64,000 nt of DNA from Branchinecta lynchi (GCA_023053575.1 JAKZAP010000004.1:16999624-17063623), one strand, 5' to 3'; numbered from the stretch's first letter, positions 12,496 through 25,432 are shown. Notes: generated by a model not told the origin, from the letters alone. Program-made: numbers and translations.

Positions 12496-13129
12496 AAGAA
12501 CGTGCATCTTAGATGAGAAGTATCACGACGGTGAGCCAGAAAGCGAGGTTTTCCAGGCGTTCAGTTTCAGGCGATGAGAACTCAAAATTATGGTGAAGGA
12601 AATTATTTTGATTTTTAACGCAGTCGGAATTAAAGGTTTTGCAAGGTTTTGCGCAAGGTTTTGTCCATGTTACCTACGGCCGTCATCACAACGCAAAGTT
12701 CTGCTACGACCCAGAAGATTTGAATTTCACCAATACGGCTTTTCAGCAGGGTTGCCACATCTCGCACGATAGTGTGAATTGTCACTCTATTTTATTTTTG
12801 TCACTCTTGTCCTACGTAGGACATAGAAATCACTCTATGTCAGAAAATGACCAAATGTGTCGTTTTTGCAGCAGGTATTCCGACCAGAAGTGACTATTTC
12901 GATTTTTTTTCATGAAAGTAAAATTAAGCTGTGTCGTTTCTACGTTCCAACCAAAAGTGAACAGTTCATGAAAATAAATTTCACTCCCAATTCACTCTCT
13001 GTTTTGGGCCAAAAGTCACTCTCTAAATATTTGATATGGCAACCCTTCTTTTCAGTGGCCAGCGGTCAGCTTGGTCAAGACTGCTCGCTGTCCGGACACA
13101 CATGTTTCGTAAATCTTTTTTGTCAAGCA

Positions 13130-13500
13130 TACAACACAGGTATAAGCACATAGAGGTACCTCAAATCCGTCAGGGAAAGTCCACAATCCGAAAATTGATT
13201 ACTCTGTTAAAAGTTTCTCAGAGGAAGGATTAAAGTTAACTGCGTATTTGATACCGGGATTAACCTTATCTCTGTTGAGATAAGATTAATCCGAATGAGA
13301 GATAAGATTATCTTTTTAGAGGCAAGATTGTCCCAGTAGCAAATACTGCAAGATTTTTTTTTTTTACAGTGTATTCTAAATAGCGGAGCAACAAAGTGAC
13401 GCATTTTCATCGGGTCTTCAAGCCGATTTAAGTGAATAAGTGATGGGTAACTAGATTGTCCTATCTCAACCCGGTTAAACTTTAACGAGTGATCACATCA
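13130..13500 (+). repeat. repeat related to 30.17-30.37 kb, split by a MITE
   Basis: Flanking blocks AAGCACATAGAGGTA and GTCTTCAAGCCGATTTAAGTG match AAGCGCATAGAGGTA and GTCTTCAAGCCTATTTGAGTG near 30190 and 30294. Here a TA-flanked MITE (13202-13371) lies between the blocks; at 30 kb it is absent. The 30 kb copy therefore shows the empty site. Confidence 0.7.
13202..13371. mobile_element. TA-flanked MITE, ACTGTAAAAAG family
   Basis: Begins CTCTGTTAAAAGTTTC and ends TTTTTACAGTG, with TA on each side. The inner GATAAG/CTTATC blocks pair to form a hairpin. It is the second of three copies in the window. Confidence 0.75.
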
Positions 13501-14394
13501 CATCGTAAGCCCGTCCGTCCGCCTGTTTATGATCACGACCAGAAGGTTTTAGACATTGATGGAAGTTGGTTGATAGACTCTACGTTATGGCGAGGGCCTT
13601 CAGTTTAGGGACGGAAAGCGAACTCCAGTTAAATTGATTGAAAGTCTGGTAGAGGTTGGAGAAGAAGAGGATAGAAGCTGGAAATGCTATAACTTCTTGC
13701 ATTGGATAGGAACGGTAGTCCGGCTGGAATTAAAAGTTATGGGTCTTCTTACCTGTCCAATGATTTGAGAATTCCGGCTCAAGGATAGAACAATGTGCCA
13801 AGCGTTTATATGATCTTAGCTTTCAGATTGTGTGGGAAAAAATAACACTAGAAGTTTGAGAACGGATAAAAGGGACCAAGGAAATGCCAGAAGAGCAAAA
13901 GAACATGTTGAAGTACCTGTTATTAGTTTTCGTCTCTGATACAGTTCGGAATCCTTCATCCGTCACGATGTCAACGATTGGAAGGATAAAGTTCAACTGA
14001 CTGCAAAGTCAGTGCATAATTACAATCCATTCTTCCGATGTTCTATTTTTCGAAACCGAGCGATAGCCCTTCATCGGGTGATCAAGGAACGTGTTATCGT
14101 TTTTCGTTGTTAAAAAGTTTAAATTTCAGTATTAAAACGGTAGTTGCTGCGGACGAAACAAAGTTGCTAGTTAAAGCACTTTATGTTGTCCAGACAATGT
14201 AAATGTGCTTTAACTTGACATACCTTGAACAGTCGTTTGCGCCCATTAGTGCTTGCAAATATTCGCTACGTTTGATTTTCATCGCGTTGTCTGGCACCGT
14301 TCCGACTGGGGTGATGTCCGAGGTAAGGTAACAGACCTCCACTGTATTATATTCTTCATCGGGTTTTCCCTCAGTAACTTTAGAGATTTAAGCC
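13501..14394. other. no recognisable gene
   Basis: No domain-bearing ORF or clear repeat seen. The right part may be the body of the retroelement whose tail follows, but I cannot show this. Confidence 0.4.
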
Positions 14395-14478
14395 GAACAG
14401 TATATTTTCTTCATTTACTCCGCCTTTCCAAAATGGTGGGTCATAAATAAATTACTTACTTACTTACTTACTCATAGC
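14395..14478 (+). mobile_element. 3' tail of a non-LTR retroelement, (TTAC)n end
   Basis: ATTTACTCCGCCTTTCCAAA and ATGGTGGGTCATAAATAAA are followed by a TTAC tandem tail. The reverse complement of 54755-54820 has nearly the same sequence and the same kind of tail. Two independent copies ending in the same short tandem repeat are what LINE or SINE 3' ends look like. Confidence 0.7.
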
Positions 14479-15369
14479 AAGTTAAATTTTTGTCGTTAAA
14501 CTGCAGCGAACTACTGGGGGCGCAAGAACATACGAAACTATGCTAGACTGAAAGACGTGCGTACCTTGACACAGCTCTGCGTGTCCTTGGCATTCGTTTC
14601 CAGTAACAAAAGGGAATGTGCTGTGAGAAAACAATTTGTGCTATCTTTCTTTGGGGTTTTTCTGTACCGCCTAATCTTCTGCTACACCGTGTGTTAACGA
14701 TTCCATACTGCCCGTTCTCATTGACAAGCGTGTTAGTATTTATTATTATACTTTTCAGTCTTTTGTTCGAATAGCTAGTCGCTCGCACGACCTACAGATC
14801 AGATGGTCACCCAGACAAAAAAAAATTTTGGGTCTGGTCGTTTTTTGGGTCTGTTAGTAAGATACTTGCATCTCCACATCTTCAAAAGGCGTTTTAGTCT
14901 TTCTGTTTTCGTTGACTCGAACCGTACTCTCGTAAATCAGGACGTAACAGGCCGAGACGAACGGAAACCCGATATTTCTTCTATCTGGCTCCATTGTGAT
15001 TCTCAGGTCTCAGATAACGGCGTCATCTACCTCTTAACCCCGCGACACTCTACGTCGCTCGAGACGACACTTCTGCGGCTAATTTGAAACGCGATGAAGA
15101 CATGGAGATCCGTTGTCAGAAATTTCCGGAGCGTGTTAAGACATGTTCCAGATGCTTAGAGCTAAGTATTGGGGTATGGTTTATGGCTCCAGGAATTGAC
15201 ACTGGCGACATCCTAGAACCGACGAGACGAGACAGTGGCACCATTAAATCTTACCCTAGGCGTCGGGTGGGAATTGCTGGTTCCAGGGTGAATCCTGTTT
15301 CCAGGATGAACAAAAGACGATGCCATCGAATTCGGGACCTGATGATTATTTGCAAAAGATAGCGTATTA
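14479..15369. other. no recognisable gene
   Basis: Two ORFs of about 90 codons overlap here without recognisable domains. Expected by chance. Confidence 0.4.
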
Positions 15370-15724
15370 CACTGTCAGAAGTTTCATAACAGATAACACG
15401 AGGGTGCGCGGTTTGAACAGATAATGTGTAACAGATAACACGTCGGATGTCATAAGTTGCAATAAACGTTATGTATGAAATGCTATGCATAACAGGCTTT
15501 GTTAGGAAGAGCCAAAAAAGCACCTACTGACTTTATTCCTTATCGTCACGATGTTGGAAAACGCAGCAGATACTTCTTGGCGGTTTTTTGGTTGTTCCTG
15601 ATGGCAACGCTATTATGCATAACATTGTGAAACACAACAGATAACATCCGAAGTGTTATATGTGACGCGTTATCAGTTGAAACCGCGCATCCTCGTGTTA
15701 TCAGTCATGAAATTTCTGACAATG
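15370..15724. mobile_element. long palindromic MITE (CACTGTCAGAAG family), copy 1
   Basis: Terminal CACTGTCAGAAGTTTCATAA matches an inverted and slightly decayed copy at the right end. The flanks are TA on both sides. Almost the whole element is one imperfect inverted repeat with arms of roughly 150 bases, including AACAGATAACAC blocks. No ORF of note. Copies 2 and 3 are at 33221 and 39118. Confidence 0.88.
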
Positions 15725-16485
15725 TAGTTCTAGAACTGAGAAATTAAACGAGGCTCACACAAGTGGAAGTTTGATTATAACTCTGCGCCAGGAAAACTAA
15801 TCGATGAGGAGTGATAGTTAATCTGAGATAGACGTTAGGCTTATAACCCGAAACTCTCTCGGAGCTAAATCCTCATTCATTACCCCTAGAGATATTTCTG
15901 AGATTGTGGTAGCGTGGTGTTGGAAGAGGCGTTGGAGGGCCATTGTGTAACCCTCGCCTAGGGTTACGCAAGGCAAACCGGTATCATGACGAGCGATCTT
16001 GTATTACACTCGAATCGAGAGTCGGCAACCCCTTAGGTACAGCTCCCTATTATATACAAGAGGAAGTACGAAAACGTACTGAAAAGCCCCTCGCCGCCAC
16101 CGGCAATCCCTCCCATGTAGCAAAGTACAAAGCCCCACTGGCGAAAAATAGAAACGGTACCAAAACCCCCTCCCCCTCCAAAATGCAAATATATGGGACA
16201 TTAGAAAATCTTTTTAAAAACTACAGTTTTGACTTCAAGCATTTAAAGATTTCCCTAGACATGCGAGTTAAATATAAACGCGTGACGGTGGCTAGCTGGC
16301 CTGTCGCCTCTGTATATTTTTCATAAAATTAAATTTTTGTTTCCAACATTTAATCAGCATGTCCGGTAAAGGGCTAATGGATATATATGTGTATGGGGGG
16401 GGGGGGCCAAGTCTTAAAGCTTACAGCTGATGAATAAGTGGTGACACTATACCAACGAATGTCAGCTGACACGTTAATCCTGTCT
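15725..16485. other. no recognisable gene
   Basis: A 127-codon ORF at 15943-16326 has no recognisable domain and a composition like its surroundings; I treat it as chance. Confidence 0.4.
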
Positions 16486-16660
16486 TGGATCCGGATCCAG
16501 GAATACATTTCGGCGGAGGGGGGGGGGGAGGTCTCCCGCGGGTCGGACATATCCTTACAAGACAGTAAGACAAGAACATAAACAAGACCAAAGTTTTCGA
16601 TCGGATCCCAAAAATTCAAACAGTCAATCTTGAATATTTCAGATTTGCCAGGCCCCTTAA
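16486..16660 (+). mobile_element. hAT-MITE left-end fragment next to a GGGATCC-family end
   Basis: GGATCCAGGAATACATTTCGG, a G-run and CCGCGGGTCGGACA match the left half of the short hAT MITEs at 35.5-50.6 kb; no right end is present. From about 16573 the sequence ACAAGACCAAAGTTTTCGAT and GGATCCCAAAAATTC matches the reverse-oriented end of the GGGATCC family. Confidence 0.65.
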
Positions 16661-17295
16661 ACACGCTGTTTAATGTTTTACAGTTCATCCCTAACCAATC
16701 ACTTGAAAAAAAAACATACCATAGTGGTGTTCTTGACAAATTGTGGCCAAACGGGAAGTGAGCTGTGAAAACCAAGATCTGAGTAAAGCAAGATTTGAGA
16801 AATCCAAGAAAACCTTGATATTTAGATTTCAAGGAGTTTTTAAGTTCTTCTTATTGACGTAGATGACACACAACTAACGTAGCACTAATATAAACAAAGG
16901 CAAAATCTATTCATTCAAATAAAATCCCAAGGGTTATATGGCCCATTACTTGGGAAGTAGTTATCTGTATAATAAAATAAAATAACTCATCGGGTGTTCT
17001 TGCGAATAGAGCCGACCTCCACATCACCACGCAACCAACCAAAATAAAAAAAGAGAAAAAAAAATCACACGCTCAACAGTGTGCACACTAACAATCAACA
17101 CTAACAGCACAGTATTTTGTTTTAATATTATAATAAACAACTTTTTTTAAACCTTATTTTTCTAAAAAAAAAAAAAATCGGTTATTTATTTTTTCAATGA
17201 ATTCATTTCTCTGAATTTCAACCACTTATTTTTATTTTTCCTATTTCTAGCTTACTATATCTCATCTCTAATCGGCTTTAGAAAAGTCTTTTACT
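16661..17295. other. AT-rich stretch, no gene
   Basis: Low-complexity A/T runs dominate from 16960 to 17280. Nothing else recognised. Confidence 0.5.
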
Positions 17296-18480
17296 TCGAA
17301 AAAGTTCCTTGTTAATCTGTATTCCGGTCAAACTACTTATCCGATAGAAAAATAAACTTCAAGAAACGGAATCAAATCTCTTTACCTTTGTATCGACCCT
17401 CTGACCAACTTCACAATGGATTCTCATACCGAATTACAGGTTTTGTCCGGATTCCGAGAAAACTCGTCGTCCGGCAGGAAAATAAAGTTCAGATATGGGT
17501 TCAGCATGAGTTTTTACGAATAGGACGAATCTAAAAAAATTGACGTCTGTCACTAATAAAACTTCGCAAAATGTATGCAGACCAAAAAAGCTAGTGACAC
17601 CGAGAGGCGAACCAAGAACCTGTTGACGACAGTCTGATGCTCTGACGGTTGAGCTAACTCCTCTATGTTTCATTGAGATTTAGATATACCGACTTCCCAG
17701 TAAAAAAAATTCAGTAGTTGACTTAAAATTCAGTTTCTGCAGTCCACCGGATTTCCAGATTTTGGTGTTCAGCAGAATTAGTTGTCGGACAAGTAAATGA
17801 AGTTCAGAATTGGACTGCTCGTGTGTTCTTACAACCGATCCGAACTTTTAACTGACCGAAGAATGACCTTTTATTTTTAACAAATTTCCGATTTCTGCCA
17901 GATTCCGGTGAACTACATGTCCGGCAAGAAAATAAAGCTAAAAAATGAACTCAGCAGGTCTCTTTACCCCCACGTCGAACCTCTAATCAACTTCACATAC
18001 AACTTTTACTTTTATTAATTTTTCCGGTCTTGGCCGTATTCTGGGTTAACTGTTTGTCCGGCGAGAAAAAAAAGTTTTCTTAGATGGGTTCAGCATGTCT
18101 CCTTACCTCTACACCGACCCTCTAATCTACTTCAGATAGAACTTTTAGTAACAAATTTTCCGGTCCAGGCCGAATTCCGGGCGGAATATATGTCCGGGGA
18201 GAAAATGGTTTTCAGATATGGATTCAGCATGTCTACTTACCCCTGAATCTACTCTCTTACTAGGATATAAACAAAGTTTTGTTCGTCCCTTAATTTGGTC
18301 ACCCCCTAAATATAGGGCATATAGCCTATCTACGAACTCCAACAATCCTCACGCCAAGTTTGAACAGAATATCTCATCCCCATAGTTATCGTGCTGGCAG
18401 ACGGAAGGACGGACGGACGACGAACAACTTTTGCGAAGTCATAGGTATCCCCGTCGCTTACGTTTTGGGAACCCAAAAAC
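17296..18480 (-). repeat. GGGATCC-family element with internal insertion
   Basis: Reverse orientation, ending at CTTACGTTTTGGGAACCCAA after the GACGGAAGGACGGACGGACG run. At least six monomers are visible with the TTCCGG-to-GTCCGGC core. A stretch at about 17520-17700 does not fit the monomer pattern and contains a tRNA-like sequence, so it is probably a nested insertion. Confidence 0.8.
17601..17665 (-). tRNA. degenerate tRNA-like sequence
   Basis: On the minus strand GAGGAGTTAGCTCAACCGTC and AGAGCATCAGACTG match a tRNA acceptor/D-arm and A box. An anticodon-like loop TCGTCAA (would read GTC, Asp) follows on a stem with one mismatch. The T arm is cut short: TTGGTTCG is present but its partner strand is not. 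Probably a pseudogene or SINE fragment. Confidence 0.4.
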
Positions 18481-20005
18481 GGCTAGTTTTCGATTCAGCC
18501 CTAAGAGTATACTTGGAAATACAAAAGCATTTATTTACTTACGGTAACGACGCTGACGGCAGCCTATGAAGAATCAGTTTGATTTGCTGTTGGATGAGGA
18601 CTGTCACTTCAGCGGACCTAAAACTTACTTTGGAGGTTGACAAAGTTGTGGCATTTTCATTTGTAATTGCAGGGTTCTTTTTGCTAGGAACATGGTTTTC
18701 TGTTCAGAATTTGCATGTAAGCTGTGTTTAGTCCGTTGAGATTGCATGATCAAAGTGCCAGGAAGTCTGTTTGCTTTTGGGGTTGGTTACTAACAAAAAG
18801 GGTCAATTGCGGTTCAGGGTTCTGCCTTTTCTCTATCGAACTTGACAGAAAATGAGTCACTAGAATAATTTTAGGTTTCTCGATTTTCTTGTTCGCCATT
18901 GTATTCTCAGTTTACTGTTGTTTTCTTTTGACGCCTGTTGAGAAACTCTATATCCCAACTGGCGGCGCGTAACCACAAAGAATTTAGACTTGTAATACTT
19001 TTTTCCCGTCAAAGTGTTGAAGCATGCCTTATTGTTCTGCTGCGTTCCAGTAAGGCACGCGATAACCTATGACCTCCCTCTGAGCTTGAAATGTGGTAGA
19101 CTAATGGATCACCGTGTTCAAACCTAATGCCCTCTCCACCCCTGAACGAGGTAAACTATGGCATCACACGGACTGTGTCGTGCATGTAGCACAGTGGCTC
19201 AGATTGAAATAATTCAGGATGAATATAATGAAAGCGCCGACGCTGCCCCCTGCTGTTGCAAAACGCAGTATGTTTGTGACCTCTCAGCAGCTTGGATTCC
19301 TAAGCTGCATGGATGCAGGTTATGACATTCTTTTTAAATTCCTGAGTTGTCGATGGAGGATTTAAACCCTTTAAAAATACCTGAGTGTTGACTAAGGTAT
19401 TTTGCATCGTGGGTGGAAAGATTTAAATGCTTGTATGACTTTTAAAAGCCAATTGATTCTTCTCTTCGCTAATGAAAGAGAATGCGTATCGCAAAATACC
19501 CGTTGAGCAAGCCCGGGTCTCTCGAATAAGGATCAGTGTAGCGGCTTGGCCAGGCTATTAGCGTGATGTGCGAATACTTATATTATAATAATAACATAAT
19601 GTAACAGAAAAAAAAATTGCAACTAAAATTAAAATTATTATGACAACAATAGCACCGAAAATCTGAGGCCATGGCAATGATGGTATCAAAATGAAAAAAA
19701 AAAATAACCTGTCAAACGAGAGAGTCTATGTTACTAACTCTCTAATGTTGGCCAAAGCCACTTTCAGGAACCTAAAAATTCTCCTAAATCCTGGAAGCCT
19801 CCACGTAGTATCATAGCAACATGATATAATGAAGTCGCAGTTGAGAAATCAAGATAACAGCTAGACTGGAGAAATTAACAAAGTAACTGCGGATTGGCCG
19901 CCAACTTTGTCGCACAAAGAAAGGGTACTGGAATGAAAACTGATGGATTCGTCTTGGTGACTGTTCTTATTTGTGCCAGCTTGGTGACTTCACATTTTCT
20001 CGCTT
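18481..20005. other. no recognisable gene
   Basis: No ORF of note, no repeat family recognised. Confidence 0.45.
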
Positions 20006-20175
20006 CACTGTAAAAAGTTTCTCCGTATAAAGATTTAAGTTAACTGCAGTATTTGCTACTCCGATTCATCTTATCTCTATTTGGTATTAATCTTATCTGC
20101 GTAGAGATAAGAATAATCTGAGTAGTAAATACTGCAGTTAACTTTAATCTTTATACGGACAAACTTTTTACAGTG
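20006..20175. mobile_element. MITE, ACTGTAAAAAG family, best-preserved copy
   Basis: Terminal repeats CACTGTAAAAAGTTT and AAACTTTTTACAGTG are perfect inverses, followed by inverted CAGTATTTGCTACT/AGTAGTAAATACTG blocks and an inner TTATCTCT/AGAGATAA hairpin. Flanked by TT on both sides. Confidence 0.85.
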
Positions 20176-21634
20176 TTCTCCTTTCCTTTTATTTATGCTA
20201 CTCCGTACTTTGTTTTAAAGTTGTAAAAAAATTAAAGTTCAATCAGTTTCAATCAATCAGTATTTTTCCACCGTTATTTTTTGTTGTTGCGAGATTTAAG
20301 CGAGCGTGTCGGCTTTCCTGTGGCAGTGGTTTGTCGTCCATGGTGAACGTTCTCTTCAGATCTTCAACATACTTCGAAGAAATGTGCTTTGAACTACGCG
20401 CGTCATGTCGTCCCTTTGTCGTTTAAAACCATCTTCAGGCCAGTTGTATGCTTGCCTTTTTTTTCTAAGGAGTTTCTTACACGGAACAAACTTCACAGAT
20501 TTCTGATGCGATGTCTCTCCTTCAATTCTGGCATCGATTTCCTTATTCTTTTTCTGCAAATTATTTGTTATCTCAAAATCATCATACATTAGGTCATCTA
20601 TTTTTGAAATTAACAGTCTAACCGGGTAGAATAATAATACAAATAATAATAATTGCTTATGACAAGTTAAAGAAAGTAGAGTAATGAGAGAACAAAAGTT
20701 GAGTATCAACTCATATTCTTTTTCTTTTATTATTTTGTTCAGTCTGCATTTGGAGTGGTTGGAAATAAGACTTTTCTTCTTTCATTTTAATCGCCTGTAC
20801 GTCGGAATAGAAGACTACTAATTCAAATTTAAAAGATTTATTTTCTTTCGTTCCACTCTGTTCGAAGTTCACATAAGAATGTCATTTGAACCCAGTTCGA
20901 ACCTTTCGTTAAATAGTTTACCTCTTGAATCATCAATGACTACGTCAACTTGGCAGTATAGCCTCATTGCTGAAATTCCAAACACATGGAAAAAGTTGTA
21001 TTGTACCGTGGGCATGCCCGGTGTCAGGATTTCGAATTCCCGGCAACCCACTTCCGGTAGGGTTCTTCAGATTTTGACTTGTCTTTTATTCAGACATATT
21101 GGAAATTCTTTCAGTTGCATTCAACAGCTGCTAGAAATTACGGAAATCCTCTCAATCAAATATGACTTTTCAAAAAGAACAAACTATGCGCATTCCAGGC
21201 TGAGCCTGATTGACATTTCTCACCCTGAATTGTGCAATGAAATGTTTGTTATGTGACAAATTTGGTCTCAACAATAAAGCCCTGCAGGAAGTGGCAGGAA
21301 GTGTCACTTGATCGAATCCCCTTCTCAATTCCATCAATCTTATAAGCTGTCCCCTGGTTTATTGTGATAGAGGCAAGTTTCTTCCTATCCAATCTGGGGA
21401 TTATGGGACGGGTGCTTGGCGTCGTTCTAACAAAAGCATAGCATAATCGATTGATTACGTCGTGTACCTACCCAAGTTTGACGCGAACGTCGAGCGAAAG
21501 AACACGGTCTTGCACAGTTATATGATGGTGCAATATCAAATCACTAGCGACTTTCTTCAAGCCATGAAAGCCAAAAGAAGTGAGCCATAAACTTTTTGAT
21601 GACCAGTGACGTAGTTTAATGAAATATCCTGTAA
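20176..21634. other. unassigned; ORFs without recognised domains
   Basis: A 125-codon plus-strand ORF (20879-21256) and a 117-codon minus-strand ORF (20356-20709) are open, but neither shows a domain I recognise or a convincing splice context. Both are within the length expected by chance in a window this size. Confidence 0.35.
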
Positions 21635-22190
21635 AACAAGAGCAAAGGTTTCGATGGGATCCCACAAATTTAACATTTGATCCAGACAATTGCGTCTTGT
21701 ATCTGGTCTTAGCCAGACTCCTTGAGTATTTTTACTGTTAACATTTAAAAACAGATTAATGCCGGTGTCTAGTCATCTTAGAAAACCAAGTTCAGGTATG
21801 GATTCAGAATGTGTATCTACTTCAACGAAATTTATCGAAACTTCCTGTCTTACTACTGCCAAACATCCGGTTTCCGCCGGGTTCCGGACGAACCAATTGT
21901 CCGGCGAGAAAATAAGTTTCAGATATGGTTCAGAATGTCTCCTTACCCCTCAATTCGCTTTTTAGAACGTTTTTGTTCGTCCCTTTATTTGAAACCCTTC
22001 CTTCACCCCTGGGGCTACAGGGCTCATCTACGAACTTGACCTGTACTTCAGCCCAATGGATCCTCATGCCAAGTTTGAAGAAAATATCTCTACCCCTTCC
22101 TGAGTTATCGTGCTGACAGACAGACGGACAACTTTACGAAGTCATAGGTATCCCTCCATTTACGTTTTGGGATCCCAAAACTCGTTAAAA
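21635..22190 (-). repeat. GGGATCC-family element, short copy
   Basis: Reverse orientation, from GCAAAGGTTTCGATGGGATC to CATTTACGTTTTGGGATCCC. Only about two monomers lie between the ends. It sits about 120 bases from a plus-oriented copy, making an inverted pair. Confidence 0.85.
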
Positions 22191-22307
22191 CAGTAAACTC
22201 TATGCAGAAAGTAACATGGAGTGAACACTAGCTTGAGAGGAAGTTACTTGTTGAGATTTTATTCATTTATTCCATAGTATTTTGTATTCGTATTCAAGTA
22301 TTCAGGT

Positions 22308-23515
22308 TGGAGGGATACCTGTGACATTGCAAAAGTTGTCCGTCTGTGTACGTCTGTCCGTCTGTCAGCACGATAACTCTCGAAGGGAATGACATATTTT
22401 GATGAAACTTGGTGTGATGATTCTTTGGATCAAGCTTAAGGTCAAGCTCGAAGATGGGCTCTGTAGCCCTACATTTAGGGGTGGAGGAGGGGGTTCAAAT
22501 TTAGGGACAAACAAAATATTTTCAAACGGCTAATGTGATAGTCGATTATGGTGTAATAAGACATGCTGAACACGAATATGCAAAACATTTTCTCGTCCGA
22601 CAAGTAGTTCGCCCGGAATCTGGCAAAAACCGAAAGTTGGTTAAAAGTAAAAGTTTCATTTGAAGTTGATTAAATGTTCAGTTTGGGATAATAAGACAAG
22701 CTGACAACGATGGTGAACCATTTTCTTGTCGGACAAGTAGTTCGTCCGGAGTCCGGCAAAAACCAGATATTTGGTTAAAAGTAAAAGTTGTATCTGAAGT
22801 TTATTAGATGTTTGATTTAGGGGTAAGAAGACAGGCTGAACATGATGATGAAAACCTTTCTCTTCGGACAAGTCGTTCGTCCGGAATCCGGCAAAACCAG
22901 AAAGTTGGTTAAAATTAAAAGTTTTATTGGAAGTTGATTCGATGACAGATTTAGGAGTAAGAAAGCATGCTAAACACTTATATAAAAAGCATTTTCTACC
23001 CGGACAAATAGTTCACCCGGAATCCGGCCAAAACCGGAAAATTCGCTAAAAGCAAAAGTTTTTTTTGAAGTTGATTAGATGACAGATTTAGGGCTAAGGA
23101 GACGCTGAGTCTCTATATGACAATAATTTTTCACCCGGACCTATTATTCATCCGGAATCCGGTTGAAACCGGAAATTTGTTTGTAATCTAAAGTTTTATT
23201 TGAAGTTGATTAGATGTCCTTTATAGGGATAAGGAGATACGCTGAATCTGTTTCTGGGTTTTCAATTTTTTGCTGGACAAGTAGTTCGCTCGGAATTCGG
23301 CCGAAACCGGAAATTTGGCAGAAGTAGAGCAGGAAGTTTTGGTCAGTATCGTCAAAATAGATATGGCTGATAGAGGTATATCTGAACTTGGTTTTCTCAG
23401 ATGATTAGCCTGGCGAATATTGGATCTGAAGGCTGAAACCTTGGCGAAGGCAAGACCCAGTTGTCTGTATGAAATACTAGATTTTTGGGATCCTATCGAA
23501 ACCTTAGGTCTTGTT
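22308..23515 (+). repeat. GGGATCC-family element, long copy
   Basis: From GGAGGGATACCTGTGACATT through GTCCGTCTG runs and AACTCTCGAAGGGAATGA, about seven tandem monomers with CGGACAAGTAGTTCGCCCGG, to TTGGGATCCTATCGAAACCT and GGTCTTGTTT. No conserved ORF. Confidence 0.88.
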
Positions 23516-23802
23516 TAATTCGTGATGAGGAACACCAAACACATTAAGCAAACAATGTGGAGAATACAAATTCGTACGTGCAATGCTTCAAATGCTTGTT
23601 AGTAAATTTTACCTTAAACAACTTACCTTAAACAACGACAACTTTCTCTTTGTCCCTGAACTTGGCTCGATCGTTTGTTTCTTGCCAAATTCGGGAGGTT
23701 CCAGTAAATCCGATAATTCCACGTGAAAAACAGACCATTGACGGTGCAAACACTGTGGGATCAGAAGTGAAAAGCACAGCTCGATTCCATTTTCTTCAGT
23801 TT

Positions 23803-25432
23803 TATGGCACTTGCCCTTCGGCCAAGTGCCATATAGCGATCGCAACTCCTGTCCGTCCGTCGTTCGGTCGGTCGGTCCGGGTTTTGCTAGTTCGGGCACT
23901 TCCACATAAGCTAGGACGATGAAACTTGGCAGGCATATCAGGGACCCCCAAATGATTAAGTTAGAAATAGCCATTTCTCCGATCCGAGCATCGTTGGGGG
24001 AGTGGAGGGAGGGGGAATCACAATCTTGAGGTATGTATAACTTTTGAACGGGTGGTCGCGAGATCGGATAGCAATGAAATTTGATATTTGGAGAGATTTC
24101 GTGCCTCAGACGACCCACTTAAAATCCGAACCGGATCCGGTGACTTTGGGCGGGGGTTAGAGGGGGAAACCAGAAATCTTGTGAAACGCTTAGAATGGAG
24201 GGATCGGGACGAAACTTGGTGGGAAGAACAAGCACAAGTCCTAGATGCATCGTTGATATAACCGGACCGGATTCGGGCACTGTGGGGGGCGGAATTCGGT
24301 GGTCCAGCGAGTTCGGATGAAATTTGGTAGACATATCAGGAACCCGACCATTGTAGGGGGAGTGGAGGGATAGGAATCTGGAAATCTGGTAACTTTGGAA
24401 GGGGTAATCGGACATGCATGAAACGTGACAAGTGTCAAGAACAGGAGCCTCAGATGTTTCTTTTCAAATTCGGATCTGATACGATAACTGGGGGGGGGGG
24501 GGCACCGGATACCTTCTGAAAGGCTCAGATTCGAGGGATCAGGATGGAACTTGGTGGGAAGAACAAGCTTAAACGTTAAACCCTAGATACAATACTGATA
24601 AAACAGAACTGTATCGTGTCACAGTGGAGGGGAGCTGGAGGGGGTTTACCCAAATTCCGGTGATCTCGAGTTAGGGTACTTCCAGATGTGGTAGGACGAT
24701 GATACTTGGCAGGCATTTTAGGGATTCTACCGTATTGACTTGTAAATAGTCCCTTCTCCGATCCGATCATCGTGGGGGAGTAGAAGGATGGGGAATCCCG
24801 AATCAGGTGACATTCATAACTTAGGAACGGGTGATCGGACGTGCATGAAACTTGGTGAGTATTAAGAACAAGTGTCTCGGAAATTCAGTTTCAAGTCTGG
24901 ACTGCATCTGATCACTGGGGGAAGTGGAGGTGGCTCCCTTAATCTCGTGAATCGCTTAATGTCGAGGGATCGAAGTTGGACTTGGTTGGAAGAAGAAGCG
25001 TAAACCCTAGATACATTCCTGACAAAACAGGACCGGATCGTGTCACGGTGGGGGAAGTTGGAGGGGGTTCCCGGAATTCCGGTGATCTCTAGCTACGGTG
25101 CTTCCAGATGTGCTAGGACCATAAAACTTGGCAGGCCTATTAGATACTCTAACATATTGACTTGAAAATAGTCCCTTCTCCGATCCGATCATTGTGGGGG
25201 GGGAGTAGAGGGATGGAGAATCCGGAATCAGGTGACATTCATAACTTAGGAACGGGTGGTCGGATGTGCATGAAACTTGACAAGTGTCAAGAACGAGTGT
25301 CTCAAATGTTCAGTTTCAAGACCGGAGTGGTTCTTATCACTGAGGGGGGGGGGGGGGGGCTGTAGGGGGACAAACTGACAAACATGCTAACCGTTTCGAA
25401 AAGTGCCGTATGAGCTTTCGGCTCTTGTTTAT
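23803..25432 (+). repeat. second long element family (AACTTGGCAGGC repeats)
   Basis: Opens with a near-perfect hairpin, TATGGCACTTG and CAAGTGCCATA around GCCCTTCGGC (23803-23833), then a GTCCGTCCGTCG run. Blocks ACGATGAAACTTGGCAGGCA, CTTCTCCGATCCGATCATCG and GGGGAGTGGAGGG recur with a spacing of about 450 bases in three to four diverged units. It ends at AGTGCCGTATGAGCTTTCGG. Open frames inside (up to 169 codons, 23609-24118 minus) arise from the repeat and have no domain. Confidence 0.8.

Noticed and set aside
23609..24118. 169-codon minus-strand ORF
   Set aside because: It overlaps the start of a long repeated element, including its hairpin and CCGT run, and the product has no domain.
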